The notes below the pieces were generated by a model. The model saw nothing but the letters and a program-made list of their open reading frames with translations. It made no database searches and was not told the origin of the DNA. A DNA stretch of 64,000 nucleotides from CAVVYA01 sp963752345 (GTDB taxonomy: Bacteria > Pseudomonadota > Alphaproteobacteria > SMXQ01). Shown piece by piece: positions 10,081 through 19,839 of this stretch (the stretch's first letter is position 1; each line of letters starts with the position of its first letter). The position numbers and the translations under genes were made by a program. The DNA lies in contig CAVVYA010000002.1 in the NCBI GenBank assembly GCA_963752345.1, positions 806,001-870,000 of the forward strand, read 5' to 3'.

Positions 10081-11091
10081 ATGTCACGAGTGATGAGCGC
10101 CGGCGCGGCAGGCATCGCGCTGGCCGTGGTTGCGCTGCCGGTCGCGGCGCAGGACGGGGCCGCTTTTTATAAAGCGAAGACGGTCAACTACGTGATCGCA
10201 ACGTCGCCCGGCGGCGGCTACGACTTCTACGGCCGCCTCGTCGCCCGCTATATGGAAAAGGCACTCCCCGGCGCCACCGTGGTCATCAAGAACATGCCCG
10301 GCGCGGGGCACATCGTCGGCGCCAATTATATCTACGCGGCGAAGCCCGACGGGCTGACAATCGGCACCTTCAACACAGGATTGCTCTATTCCCAGATCGC
10401 CAAGGGCGGCGGCGTGAAGTTCGACCTCGCCCGCATGTCATGGATCGGCAAGGCATCGACCGAACAGCGTGTCATGGTGACGTCGATGCTGTCGCCATTC
10501 ACGAGCTTCGCCGACGTCCAGGCCGCCACCAAGGACAAGCCGGTCAAGGTATCGATCGGCGGCGTCGGCTCGGCGGCCTACGCGGAGACGATGATCATCG
10601 CGCGTGCCTTCAACCTGCACTTCCAGGTCATTCCCGGCTATGTCGGCGGCGAGACGGAGATGGCGATGCGGCGCGGCGAGATCGACGCCAATTTCGGCGG
10701 CCTCGCCACCTATGAGCCATTCGTCAAGAACGGCTATGGCCGCTTCGTGCTGCAGAGCGGCGGCAAGGCGCAGCCCGGCGTGCCGCAGGCGTCCCAGTTG
10801 GCGCAAACGCCCGAGGCGAAAGCGCTCATCGCGCTGATCGATTCCCAGGCCGAGATCGGCCGCCTCACCGCCGGTCCGCCGGACATTCCGGCCGATCGGC
10901 TCGCGGCCTTGCGCGCCGCCTATAAGGCCGCGATGGACGATCGGGAGTTGCAGGAGCAGGCCGCCAAGGGCGAAAAGCCGGTCGAGCCGCTCTATGGCGA
11001 GGAGGTCGCGACGCGGATTCGCGCCGCGCTCGATCAGACGCCCGAGATGGCGGCCTTCATCGCGGCCGTGACCAAGCCTGCGGAAAAATGA
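10081..11091 (+). CDS. Bug-family (TctC-type) periplasmic solute receptor
   Basis: A 336-residue tripartite tricarboxylate transporter receptor of the Bug family, which binds carboxylates in the periplasm. Signal peptide residues 1-23 are cut after VAA-QDG. Family marks are YVIATSPGGGYDFYGRLVARYM near 37-58, IKNMPGAGHIVGANYIY, and the MSWIGKAST segment. The C-terminal lobe has RLTAGPPDIPADRLAALRAAY. No TctA or TctB membrane subunit is nearby, so it is an orphan receptor. An HWE kinase follows 170 bases downstream on the same strand. Such receptors can serve as sensors as well as transporters. The substrate is unknown. Confidence 0.9.
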   Translation: MSRVMSAGAAGIALAVVALPVAAQDGAAFYKAKTVNYVIATSPGGGYDFYGRLVARYMEKALPGATVVIKNMPGAGHIVGANYIYAAKPDGLTIGTFNTGLLYSQIAKGGGVKFDLARMSWIGKASTEQRVMVTSMLSPFTSFADVQAATKDKPVKVSIGGVGSAAYAETMIIARAFNLHFQVIPGYVGGETEMAMRRGEIDANFGGLATYEPFVKNGYGRFVLQSGGKAQPGVPQASQLAQTPEAKALIALIDSQAEIGRLTAGPPDIPADRLAALRAAYKAAMDDRELQEQAAKGEKPVEPLYGEEVATRIRAALDQTPEMAAFIAAVTKPAEK

Positions 11092-11264
11092 TGCCCGACC
11101 GCCGTGCGCTCGCCGGACAGTTCCATTCGTCCTAGGGAACTCGCCCGATTTTTCGCCCTCGCCTTCATGCGCGGATAGTGCCAATTTAAGCATTCTGCGG
11201 CGCTGAGTTCGCCTGCGGCCGATGCCTATGCCAATTCGTCCAGCACCGCGTTGCAGGTAAGAAA

Positions 11265-12308
11265 ATGGCCGCTGAATCGATTGTCCATATGCCGGATATT
11301 CTTCGCGAACAGCTGCGCGCCGCTGAAGAGCGATATCGCTCGCTGTTCAATTCCATCGACCAGGGATTTTGCGTCATCGAGGTGGTCTTCAACGACCGGG
11401 ACGAGCCGATCGATTATATCTTCCTCGAGGTCAACCAGGCATTTGAAGCCCAAACGGGCTTGCAGGACAGCGTCGGCAAACGCATCCGGCACATGGTGCC
11501 GCAACACGAGCAGCATTGGTTCGAGATCTACGGCCGCATAGCCCGCACGGGACGACCTAAGCGCTTCGAGCTTCGCGCGGCGGCCTTGAACCGGTGGTAC
11601 GACGTCTATGCCTTTCGCGTGGATCAACCGGAATTGCGCCGCGTCGCGGTCCTGTTCAGCGATATCAGCGGTCGCAAGCAAGCGGAGAACCAGCGGGAGA
11701 TGCTGCTCCGGGAGATGGATCACCGCGTCAAAAATCTACTGACCATCGCGAACAGCATCGTCACTTTGAGCGCGCGCTCCGCCCAAACTCCCGCTGACAT
11801 GGTCAAGGCCATTCATGGCCGGCTCGGCGCGCTCGCCATCGCGCACGATCTTGCTCGTCCGAGTCCAACCCAGCAGGGAACGGTGGAGCGTCGCGGCACC
11901 ACATTGGAACAGTTGCTGCGAACGATCTTTTCGCCTTATGTCGGCCGCGAGGGCTCAACCGATCGCCTTCTCATTCACGGGCCGGACATCCCGCTTGGAC
12001 AGGGTGCTGTCACGAGCCTCGCGCTCATCCTTCACGAGCTGGCGACGAATGCGGCCAAATACGGCGCGCTTTCGTCTCACCAGGGCCTGGTCACGGTGGA
12101 TTGGTCGGTCGACGCCGGCGAGTTCCATCTGACCTGGACGGAGCGTGACGGCCCGCCCCTTCAAGGGCCGGCCAGGAGCGAAGGCTTCGGCAGCCTGCTT
12201 GCGCGCCAAAGCGTGGAAGACCAGCTGGGCGGCCGGCTTTTCCGCGACTGGCGGGCCGATGGCCTGGTCGTCCGTCTCACAATGCCCGTTCAGAGCCTGA
12301 TGGCGTAA
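11265..12308 (+). CDS. HWE-family sensor histidine kinase with PAS domain
   Basis: A 347-residue soluble kinase. Residues 17-138 are a PAS domain (AAEERYRSLFNSIDQGFCVI, ending LFSDISGRKQAE). The HWE core has phosphoacceptor His153 (REMDHRVKNLL), N-box LHELATNAAKYGALS and LTWTERDGPP with the W-x-E motif. The end is GLVVRLTMPV, as usual. There is no membrane segment and no adjacent response regulator. It may feed the PhyR system encoded at about 3 kb or an unlinked regulator (inference). ATG 11265 follows GGTAAG. The neighbours, a Bug receptor upstream and an SDR downstream in opposite orientation, do not reveal the signal. Confidence 0.92.
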   Translation: MAAESIVHMPDILREQLRAAEERYRSLFNSIDQGFCVIEVVFNDRDEPIDYIFLEVNQAFEAQTGLQDSVGKRIRHMVPQHEQHWFEIYGRIARTGRPKRFELRAAALNRWYDVYAFRVDQPELRRVAVLFSDISGRKQAENQREMLLREMDHRVKNLLTIANSIVTLSARSAQTPADMVKAIHGRLGALAIAHDLARPSPTQQGTVERRGTTLEQLLRTIFSPYVGREGSTDRLLIHGPDIPLGQGAVTSLALILHELATNAAKYGALSSHQGLVTVDWSVDAGEFHLTWTERDGPPLQGPARSEGFGSLLARQSVEDQLGGRLFRDWRADGLVVRLTMPVQSLMA

Positions 12309-12343
12309 AGGCCACGGTCCGCTGATCGGTGAGGCAACCGCTG

Positions 12344-13198
12344 CTATTCCGCGATCGGGGGCAGCGCCGGCGGCGCGAGGGCGCCTTGCGCGGCACGCTC
12401 GGGCGGCAGCGCCGGATCCCACGACTTGGCTTCGATGCGCCGGCCGGTGACGCCGTCGGACGCCGCCGAGGCGAGCCACACCGCCGGCGGTCCCATGATG
12501 GCGGGATCGAGCAGCTTGCGCCCCGGCCGCTCGCTGTTCGATTCATAGATCATCCCGGTCGCCGTGGCGCCGCCGGGCAGCAGCCCGTTCACCGTGACGC
12601 CCGTGCCGGCGAGATCGCGTGCCCAGATCTGGGTCGCCGATTCGAGCGCGGCCTTGGTGACGCCGTAGGGCGCGTTGCCGCCCTTCTGCATGGTGTTGAA
12701 GGTGGCCAGGATATTGACGATGCGCGCGCGTCCGGTGGCGCGCGCCTGCGCCATCAGATTAGGCGCGGCCGCCTTGGCCATCAGGAATGGTCCGTTGACA
12801 TTGACGTTGACGATCATGCGCCAGACATCCGACGGCACATTCCAGAATTTCAGGCGTTCGGCGTCGGGCAGATGCCGATTGGCCTCGTAGACAAAACGAT
12901 GACCGCGCCCCGCGTTGTTGACCAGCAGGTCGAGCCGGCCGAAGGTTTCCATGGTGCGTGCCACCACCGTGTCGCAATCCTCGTGCCGCGTCACGTCCGC
13001 CTGCAGCGGCAGTGCGCTGCCCTGCCCGGCCAGAGCTTCGATCTCCTCGGCCACGGCTGCGGTTTCGCCCGGCTGCCGGGCGGCGGTAATGGTCACTTTG
13101 GCACCCGCTTCCGCCAAAGCCAGGGCGATGGCGCGGCCGATGCCGCGTCCTCCACCGGTGACAATCGCGACCTGGCCTGCCAGTATCTTGTCCGACAT
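12344..13198 (-). CDS. SDR-family oxidoreductase
   Basis: A 284-residue short-chain dehydrogenase/reductase. The cofactor motif is TGGGRGIGRAIALALAEAGA at residues 14-33, and NNAG is at 94-97. The catalytic tetrad is incomplete: Tyr178 and Lys182 (PYGVTK) are present, but the position of the catalytic serine, 13 residues before the tyrosine, is Ala165 in NILATFNTMQ, with Thr166 next to it. Activity may therefore be altered. About 35 extra residues at the C-terminus are rich in Pro and Ala. It is transcribed away from a Bug receptor across 122 bases, so the two may share regulation and a substrate (inference). Confidence 0.85.
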   Translation of the reverse strand: MSDKILAGQVAIVTGGGRGIGRAIALALAEAGAKVTITAARQPGETAAVAEEIEALAGQGSALPLQADVTRHEDCDTVVARTMETFGRLDLLVNNAGRGHRFVYEANRHLPDAERLKFWNVPSDVWRMIVNVNVNGPFLMAKAAAPNLMAQARATGRARIVNILATFNTMQKGGNAPYGVTKAALESATQIWARDLAGTGVTVNGLLPGGATATGMIYESNSERPGRKLLDPAIMGPPAVWLASAASDGVTGRRIEAKSWDPALPPERAAQGALAPPALPPIAE

Positions 13199-13320
13199 CG
13201 TGAGGCTACTCCTTGCGTTCGGCGGGTGCAGGCTAGCCGATCCTCATGATGAAACAAACCGCCGTCAGGCGGGCAAGCAAGCGGCGGCCGCGCCGCGGCG
13301 GACCGCACAGGGAGGTTCAC

Positions 13321-14373
13321 ATGCGTCATGCTACCCATGTCCTGACTATTCTTGTCTCGGTCGCCAGCTTGGCCGTGCCAGCGACCGCGCAGAGCGTCGA
13401 AGACTTCTATCACGGCAAGCAGATCAGCCTGGTGATCGGCACCAGCCCGGGCGGCGATTACGACCTGCGCGGCCGCATGCTCGCCCGCTACATGGGCAAG
13501 TATATTCCCGGCAACCCGACGATTGTGCCGCGCAACATGCCCGCCGGCGTCGGCCTGCAGGCGGCCAACTGGCTCGCCACGGTGGCGCCGAAGGACGGCA
13601 CGTCGCTGCACATGGTGATGCAGAACATGCCGATGCATCAGGTGCTCGGCGGCCAAAACGCGGATTTCGACACGGCCAAGTTCAACTGGATCGGCAATAC
13701 GACGAATTCACCCAATACGGTGGCGACCTGGCACACCACAGGCGTGCGCACCGTCGAGGACGCCCGCCGGAAAGAAGTCATCGTCGGCGCGCCCGGCACC
13801 GCCACCGCGTCGGTTTATTACCCGATGGTGATGAATGCCCTGCTCGGCACCAAATTCAAGATCATCGCCGGCTATCCCGGCGGCAATGATGTCAACTTAG
13901 CGATGGAGCGCGGCGAAGTGGGCGGGCGCGGGTCGAATTCCTGGGCCTCGTGGGTCAGCACCAAACCGGACTGGATCAAGGAAGGCAAGGTCCACATGCT
14001 GGTGCAGATCGGCCTGGCCAAGCATCCCGATATGCCGAACGTACCTCTCCTCACGGATCTGGCCAGCAACGAAGCCGACCGGGCGGTGCTCAAGTTCATG
14101 TCGGCGGACACCGCCTTCTCGCGCGCATTGGCGACCACGCCGGATGTGCCGCCCGACCGGGTCAATGCACTGCGCCGCGCCTTCGACGCCGCGCTCAAGG
14201 ATGCCGATCTTTTGGCGGAATCGGAAAAGGCTCAGCGCGATTTGAGCGCCGACCGGGGCGAGGACGTGCAGAAGGTCGTGGCCGAACTGATCAACACGCC
14301 GCCGGCGGTGATCGAGCGCACCAAGGCGATCCTCGCCGGTGCCACCGGCGTCGAAAAGGTCAAGACACCCTGA
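13321..14373 (+). CDS. Bug-family periplasmic solute receptor
   Basis: A 350-residue Bug receptor. The signal peptide ends at VPATAQS (about residue 24). Family segments include LVIGTSPGGDYDLRGRML, PRNMPAGVGLQAANWL, FNWIGNTTNSPNTVATWHTT and AGYPGGNDVNLAMERGEV; the last three are typical of a paralogue set in this window. The start at 13321 is chosen because GGGAGG precedes it by six bases and a signal peptide begins there; an upstream in-frame ATG at 13246 would add an arginine-rich stretch. It is divergent from the SDR, with no permease genes adjacent. The ligand is unknown, probably a carboxylate. Confidence 0.9.
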   Translation: MRHATHVLTILVSVASLAVPATAQSVEDFYHGKQISLVIGTSPGGDYDLRGRMLARYMGKYIPGNPTIVPRNMPAGVGLQAANWLATVAPKDGTSLHMVMQNMPMHQVLGGQNADFDTAKFNWIGNTTNSPNTVATWHTTGVRTVEDARRKEVIVGAPGTATASVYYPMVMNALLGTKFKIIAGYPGGNDVNLAMERGEVGGRGSNSWASWVSTKPDWIKEGKVHMLVQIGLAKHPDMPNVPLLTDLASNEADRAVLKFMSADTAFSRALATTPDVPPDRVNALRRAFDAALKDADLLAESEKAQRDLSADRGEDVQKVVAELINTPPAVIERTKAILAGATGVEKVKTP

Positions 14374-14404
14374 GAACTGGAAGTGTTCGGACGCGAACGG
14401 ACGC

Positions 14405-14581
14405 TCAGACGGACGAACTGCCCACGGGATTGAGGGCGGTGTTCACCGTGCGCATCACGCGCAGAATTTCCTCGCGGCTTACTCCGTCGCGCTTCATCAC
14501 CAGATGGACAAGCGGATCCGCCAGCATCTCTGCGATCGGCGGTTCAGGCGCCCTGAAGGGGGTCGGCGAATTTTCGGCCAT
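14405..14581 (-). CDS. Small conserved-looking hypothetical protein
   Basis: A 58-residue protein with a good ribosome binding site (GGGAGGG, six bases before ATG 14581). The sequence has an ordered helical character: PPIAEMLADPLVHLVMKRDG followed by VSREEILRVMRTVNTAL, suggesting a two-helix domain. I recognise no family. It sits between the convergent end of a Bug receptor and the terminator of the UbiD gene. The UbiD terminator lies before it in the direction of transcription, so it has its own promoter. Possibly a small regulator or structural partner; function unknown. Confidence 0.6.
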   Translation of the reverse strand: MAENSPTPFRAPEPPIAEMLADPLVHLVMKRDGVSREEILRVMRTVNTALNPVGSSSV

Positions 14582-14723
14582 TGGGTACCCTCCCGTCACA
14601 ACGAACATCGAATGAAACCTTTAATCTCAGGTAAAGAAGGCAGAATGATGACCTTCAGCCGATAATTCGATGATGATCGTCAATTCGACTTTCCGAGGGC
14701 CGAATCAATCAGAGGACCGAATC

Positions 14724-14755
14724 AAAAAGGCCCAGAGTTTTTCACCCTGGGCCTT
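14724..14755 (-). terminator. Rho-independent terminator of the UbiD gene
   Basis: On the minus strand a nine-base stem (AAGGCCCAG paired with CTGGGCCTT) closes a loop of about eleven bases and is followed directly by TTTTT. It begins about 28 bases after the UbiD stop codon at 14784. Confidence 0.85.
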
Positions 14756-14783
14756 AACGACACCCCGTACGGAGTGGTTCCCG

Positions 14784-16259
14784 TCAGTCGAACAGCCAGG
14801 AGAACAATTCCTTCGCTTTCTTCGCCGTCTCGGGCGTGGGCATGTTCACGATCGGATATTTGTCGCGCCAGTGGTACGGCCGGCAGGCGTCGATGATGGC
14901 GCGGCTGTTGGTGAAATCGCCCCGTGCCTTCTTGTCGGGCGGGATGCACGGGTCGAGCGGCGTCGACCAGGCGTTCTTGATGAAGTCGATCGACGTGACG
15001 GGATCTGAGCGGGTGCACACCGCCCACATCAGCTCCTCGAGGCTCGAGACGTCGATGTCGTCGTCGACCACGACTACGTATTTGCCCGCATAGGCGACGG
15101 AGCGGCACATGGCCGCGAGATGGCCGGCCTGGCGCGCATGACCGGCGTAGCGCTGCTTGATGGCGACGGCGGTGAGCTGGCGCGAGCCGCCGACCTCGTG
15201 GCACCAGGTGGCGGTCACATCGGGCAGACCGGTCTTCTGCAGCTCCTGCTTGAGGATGGCCGAGCGCATGACTGAGCGGTAGCGCGCCTGCTCCTCCGGC
15301 GGACGCTGCGGCGGACAGCCCAGGATGATCGGGTCGTTGCGGTGATAGATCGCCTTGATGTCGAGCACCGGCTCGGGCCGCACATCGGAGGCGTAATAGC
15401 CGGTCCATTCGCCGAACGGCCCCTCGGGGGCGCGGTTGCCCGGCTCGACGAAGCCTTCGATCACGATTTCGGCATTGGCCGGGAACGGCAGGCCGGTGTG
15501 CTTGCCCTTGACCACCTGCATCGGGTGGCCGCGATAGGCGCCGGCGACGTCGAATTCGCACACCCCGTACGGAATCTCGGTGCAACCCATGAGGAAGGTC
15601 AGCGGGTCGCCGCCGATCACGATGCAGACCGGCATCGGCTTCTTGTAGAATTCGTATTTGTCGCGGTGGATGCGGCCGTGCTTGCCGGGCGAGATGTAGA
15701 AACCAACCCGCTTGGCATCGTGGATCATGACGCGGTAGGTGCCGCAGTTGACCCAGCCCTCTTCCGGGTCGACCGTGACGTTGAAGCTGCCGGTGCCGAT
15801 GTAGCGCCGGCCATTGTCGCCGTCGTGCCAGATCGGGGTCGGGAACTTGGTGACGTCGATGTCGTCGCCCTCGATCACGTTTTCCATGATCGGGCCGGTC
15901 GCCACCACTTCATGGGGGATCGGCTTGTCGACGATGGTCTGGAAGTGTTTGAGGAACGCTTCCGACAGCTCGACCTTGTTGAGATGGGTCGGGAAGCCGA
16001 GCGTCATGTTCTGGCGGGTCTTGCCGAAGAAGTTGGTCAGCACCCGATGGCCCTTGGGCACCCCTGGAATCTCGTCGAACAGGGCGACCGGCGCGTCGTC
16101 GCGGTGCTGCAGCAGTTCGGCCGCCATGCCGATCTGCTCCTGCCAATCGTAGCCGTTCGCCCGCTTGAGCTCGCCCAGCTTGTCGGCCTCGGCCATCCAT
16201 TGGCGCAGGTCGTCGTAGGGCACGTTGACCTTGAGATTGTCGGCTGACGGTCTGCTCAT
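14784..16259 (-). CDS. UbiD-family decarboxylase
   Basis: A 491-residue UbiD-type decarboxylase, a class that uses prenylated FMN to add or remove CO2 from aromatic or unsaturated acids. Seen in the sequence: the prFMN/metal region NVTVDPEEGWVNCGTYRVM, followed by IGGDPLTFLMG, and the catalytic-loop segment APEGPFGEWTGYY carrying the conserved glutamates. The end has the usual lysine/glutamate helix. The length is normal for UbiD (about 450-500). No UbiX prenyltransferase gene is in the window. The Bug receptor at 13.3 kb and the hydrolase-OsmC gene flank it, so a role in catabolism of an imported aromatic acid is plausible but unproved. The start at 16259 has a distant GGGAG. Confidence 0.92.
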   Translation of the reverse strand: MSRPSADNLKVNVPYDDLRQWMAEADKLGELKRANGYDWQEQIGMAAELLQHRDDAPVALFDEIPGVPKGHRVLTNFFGKTRQNMTLGFPTHLNKVELSEAFLKHFQTIVDKPIPHEVVATGPIMENVIEGDDIDVTKFPTPIWHDGDNGRRYIGTGSFNVTVDPEEGWVNCGTYRVMIHDAKRVGFYISPGKHGRIHRDKYEFYKKPMPVCIVIGGDPLTFLMGCTEIPYGVCEFDVAGAYRGHPMQVVKGKHTGLPFPANAEIVIEGFVEPGNRAPEGPFGEWTGYYASDVRPEPVLDIKAIYHRNDPIILGCPPQRPPEEQARYRSVMRSAILKQELQKTGLPDVTATWCHEVGGSRQLTAVAIKQRYAGHARQAGHLAAMCRSVAYAGKYVVVVDDDIDVSSLEELMWAVCTRSDPVTSIDFIKNAWSTPLDPCIPPDKKARGDFTNSRAIIDACRPYHWRDKYPIVNMPTPETAKKAKELFSWLFD

Positions 16260-16379
16260 TGGCGGCGATCTCCCTGAAACGCGCCATTGGCCCGGCGCTG
16301 ACTTGAATTGGCTGGATTTTTAACGTCCCGGTCAAGGGCCGCCAAGTAAAAAGGCTGACCGGCCGCCCGGCGCCGCGGG

Positions 16380-17601
16380 TCATTCGCCAAATCGCGTGAC
16401 GATGACCTTGCCCTGGGACATCAAAAGCCGGTGCATCGGGCATTTATCGGCGATTTCGATCAATTTCTCCTGCTGTTCCGCGAGTGGTGTCGCCCTCGAC
16501 CGAAATCACCTTCTCGATGACATCGACCTTGGCTCCGCCGGAACCTTCGGGCGCCGGCCGGCGCGACAGGTCGAGCCCGACCAGAAACTTGCCCAGCGTC
16601 CAGCCCTTGCGTTCGGCATAGATGCGCATGGTGATCGAGGCGCAGGTGCCCAGCCCCGCGAGGATGAATTCATGGGGCGACATGCCCCTGTCCTGCCCGC
16701 CGCGCGACACCGGCTCGTCGCCCAGCACGGTATGGGAGCGCGCGGTCACCCGCTGGGTGTAGGGGCCGCTGCCCAGTTCCTCGACCATGACGCCGTGGGG
16801 CGCCGGACCCTGGGGCGTCGCCGAGGCGGTTTCCCGGGCGGCGCCAAGGTAGCGGCTCGCCCAGGCGCACAGCACGTCCGCGACATAGACCGCGTCGGGC
16901 CGCCGGGTCAGCAGATGATCGGCGTCGGCGAGCGCGATGAAGCTTTTCGGATGTCGGGCCGCCGCGAAAATCCGTTCGGCATTCTCGATGTCGACGACCG
17001 CGTCCACCGGCGAATGGAACAGCAGCAATGCCTTGTCCAGGGCCGCGATCTTGTCGCGCAACGGATACTGGGCGATGTCGTCGAGGAACTGCCGCTGGAT
17101 GGTGAAGCGGCGGCCCGACAGCTCGACCACGGCTTCGCCTTTCTCGGCGATCTCGGCTTCGTTCTTGATCAGGTGGCGCACATGTTCGGGATCCGCCGGC
17201 GCGCCGATGGTGGCGACCGCCTTGGCCTCGGGGATTTCGCCCGCCGCGGCGAGCACGGCCGCGCCGCCCAGCGAGTGACCGATCAGGATGTCGGGCGCGC
17301 GGCGGGTCTGACGCAGATAGTCCGCCGCGGCGATAAGGTCCGCCACATTGGAGGAGAAATTCGTATTGGCGAAATCGCCGCCGCTGCCGCCCAGCCCCGT
17401 AAAGTCGAAGCGCAGGACGGCGACTCCCCGCTCTGCCAGGGCCCCGGCGATTCGACTCGCCGCCAGCACGTCCTTCGAGCAGGTGAAGCAATGGGCGAAC
17501 AGCGCATAGGCCTTGGTCTCGCCGTCCGGCTCGTCGAGCCGGCCGGCCAGCATGCCGCTGCCCGTGCTATTCGGAAATTCGAACTTGCTGCTGCGGGCCA
17601 T
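16380..17601 (-). CDS. Bifunctional alpha/beta hydrolase-OsmC protein (C-terminal frame break)
   Basis: About 406 residues if one break near 16488 is bridged. Residues 1-250 are an alpha/beta hydrolase (YALFAHCFTCSKD, nucleophile in IGHSLGGAAVL, acid/base region SPVDAVVDIENA). Residues 265-406 are an OsmC peroxiredoxin-like domain with its first cysteine in ILAGLGTCASITM and the second in KCPMHRLL. The second cysteine lies after the break: read directly, the protein ends early at VEGDTTRGTAGEIDRNRR, losing the peroxidatic partner. In the other frame the text continues perfectly as LAEQQEKLIEIADKCPMH to a TGA at 16380-16382. Fusions of this kind are common in Proteobacteria. Confidence 0.88.
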
Positions 17602-17752
17602 GTCCTCTCCTGCTCAGAAACTGAAAAAACCTCAATGCTTGCCGCCGAGGCAGGCTTGGCGCGATAATGGGCACCACGAGAATTCCCCTTCAACCCGCAT
17701 GGTTTGCGACCAGACCGCTTCTCTCGTCGCGTTCCTGCTGCTGCATCAAAGC

Positions 17753-19073
17753 ATGGCTGGCAAACTTTCGTTCGACGGCATCAGCCGTTCGCTGCGTCAA
17801 CGCAACTACGCAATCTACACCTATAGCAACACCGCCGCGATGATCGGCGAGTGGATCCAGCGCGTCGGCATCGGCTGGCTGACCTGGGAACTGACCGGAT
17901 CGACCGCCTGGCTCGGCATCATCGCCATCGTCGACATGCTGCCGACCATGCTGATCAGCCCGATCGCCGGCGCCTATGCCGACCGCAGCGAGCGTCTGCG
18001 CGTTCATCCAGCGCACCGTGGCGCTGACGCACATTGCAGCCGCTGGTGCTGACCTGTGCTTTATTTTCTCGGCTACCTCAATATTTGGCTGCTGGTCGCT
18101 GCTGGCCCTGGCGAAGCGGGCGTGTTCGGCGCGTTCAACCAGGCCTCGCGGCTCGCCATCATCCCATACCTGGTCGACCGTGCCAATCTGTCGCCTGCGG
18201 TGGCCCTGTCGTCCGATCACCTATAACATCTCGCGCTTCATCGGACCGGCGATCGCCGGCACCGTGATCGCCGCCGGCGGGCGTCGGCTATTCCTTCGCT
18301 GCATCAACCTGGTGCTGTTCGTCGCCTTCACCGCCTCGCTCTATTGTCTGAAACTCGCCAACGATAACGAGGTGCCGAAGCGCAGCGGCAGCCATATCCT
18401 CCACGATACCCTCGAGGGACTGCGCTACACCATGCGGCATCCCGGCATCGGACCGGTGATGTTTCTGCTGGTCGTCGGCGCGTTGGGTCAGCGGCCCTTC
18501 ATCGAACTGCTGCCCGGTTTCGCCGACCGCGTGTTCAATCGCGGCCCCGAGGCGCTTCGGCTGGATGGTTTCCATGATCGGTCTCGGCGCCCTGCTCGGC
18601 GCCCTCTATCTCGCCACGCGATCGGAACTGCGCGGCCTGACGGCGGTTTCGGTCAACGCGGTGCTGGTCGGCGCCGTGATGCTGATCGCCTTCTCGCTCA
18701 GCGGCCATTTCTGGATCGCCATGGTTTGCCTGCTTCATCGCCGGGCGGGCCTGTCGATCTCGGCCACTGGCGTGATGACCCTGGTGCAGTCGTCGGTCGA
18801 CAGCAACATGCGGGGGCGTGTGCTCAGCCTCTATGGCCTGATCTTCCGCGGCGGGCCCTCGATCGGCGCCTTCTTCATGGGCATCGCCGCCGAGCGCATC
18901 GGCCTGCAGATCCCGATCATCGTCGGCGCGCGTTATTCTGTATTCTTGCTTGGGCCTGGGTGATGCGCAATCTGCGCCAGACGGCCGGAATGCTGGCATG
19001 CTGGAACCGCGGCGCCCATCTCATGAGTGCCAGCGCGGCTGCACCGGCGCGCGACTTTCCTGCCGAACCATAA
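17753..19073 (+). pseudogene. MFS transporter, heavily frame-broken
   Basis: A major facilitator transporter recognisable in pieces: FDGISRSLRQRNYAIYTY and IGEWIQRVGIGWLTWELTG at the start, then ITYNISRFIGPAIAGTVIAA, MRHPGIGPVMFLLVVGALG, MIGLGALLGALYLATRSEL and MRGRVLSLYGLIFRGGPSIG. These lie in three frames with at least six changes (near 17998, 18040, 18075, 18212, 18280 and 18550). No single open frame covers more than a quarter of the protein, so as read it is non-functional. The break density is the highest in the window, so either real decay or a locally poor assembly is possible. The 3' end is uncertain. Confidence 0.75.
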
Positions 19074-19118
19074 CGATGCGAATTCGTCCATTCTCCATCA
19101 GCCTGAACGCCCAGGGTC

Positions 19119-19737
19119 ATGAACGAAAGCAAGAATTCCCGATGTGCCCGGAGTTGAGATCCTCGAACGGCGCACGGTGTTCCAGGGCTACTTTCGGGTC
19201 GACCGCTATCGTCTGCGCCACAAGCTGTTCGCCGGCGGCATGAGCGCGGAAATCACGCGCGAGGTGTTCGAGCGCGGCCACGCCGCGGCGGTGCTGCCCT
19301 ACGACCCCATTCGCGACGAGGTTTTGCTGATCGAGCAGTTCAGGCCGGGCGCGCTTGCCGCCGGCTGGCACCCCTGGGTGATCGAGCCGGTCGCCGGCAT
19401 CATCGAGCCGGGCGAGAGCCTGACCGACGTGGTGCAGCGCGAAGCGCAGGAAGAAGCCGCGACCGTGATCCAGGATCTCCTGCCGATCTATCATTACCTG
19501 ACGAGCCCAGGCGGCACCTCGGAGACTTGCGCCCTGTTCTGCGGCCGGGTCGATGCGCAAGGCGCGGGTGGCGTTCACGGCCTCCCCGGGGAGAACGAGG
19601 ATATCCGTGTCATGGCGGTGCCCTTCGCCGAAACGCGGGGATGGCTGGAGTCGGGCAAGTTGAACAATGCCCTGCTCATCATCGCCTTGCAGTGGCTGGC
19701 GCTCAACCGCGACAAGGTGCGCGAAAAATGGCGCTGA
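19119..19737 (+). CDS. nudF: NUDIX hydrolase, ADP-ribose pyrophosphatase type
   Basis: A NUDIX protein that hydrolyses ADP-ribose to AMP and ribose-5-phosphate. The NUDIX box GIIEPGESLTDVV-QREAQEEA sits about residue 95 and matches the G-x5-E-x7-R-E-x-x-E-E consensus. The preceding EVLLIEQFRPGA and following LTSPGGTSET are the ADP-ribose subgroup marks. The open frame starts at GTG 19144. However, an ATG at 19119 in another frame gives MNESK, which joins exactly to IPDVPGVEILERRTVF if one base near 19133 is removed, so the true N-terminus is probably at 19119. It is followed by cysK 100 bases downstream. Confidence 0.88.
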
Positions 19738-19839
19738 CCCACACTTGATCACAAGCCGATTTCACCATTAGTCTGGCTCGCATACTCCACCCTCCCGTTC
19801 CGGGCCCGCAAAACATCCAACAACGGACCACGAATACCC

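Noticed and set aside
9728..10087. A 119-codon minus-strand open frame between the multi-PAS kinase and the Bug receptor
   Set aside because: No ribosome site and no motif; the opposing plus-strand frame at 9662 has both a strong ribosome site and a signal peptide.
16396..17667. A 423-codon open frame on the plus strand over the hydrolase-OsmC gene
   Set aside because: It is the antisense shadow of a clear minus-strand gene; low complexity, no start signal and no family motif. Many similar frames exist over GC-rich genes in this window.
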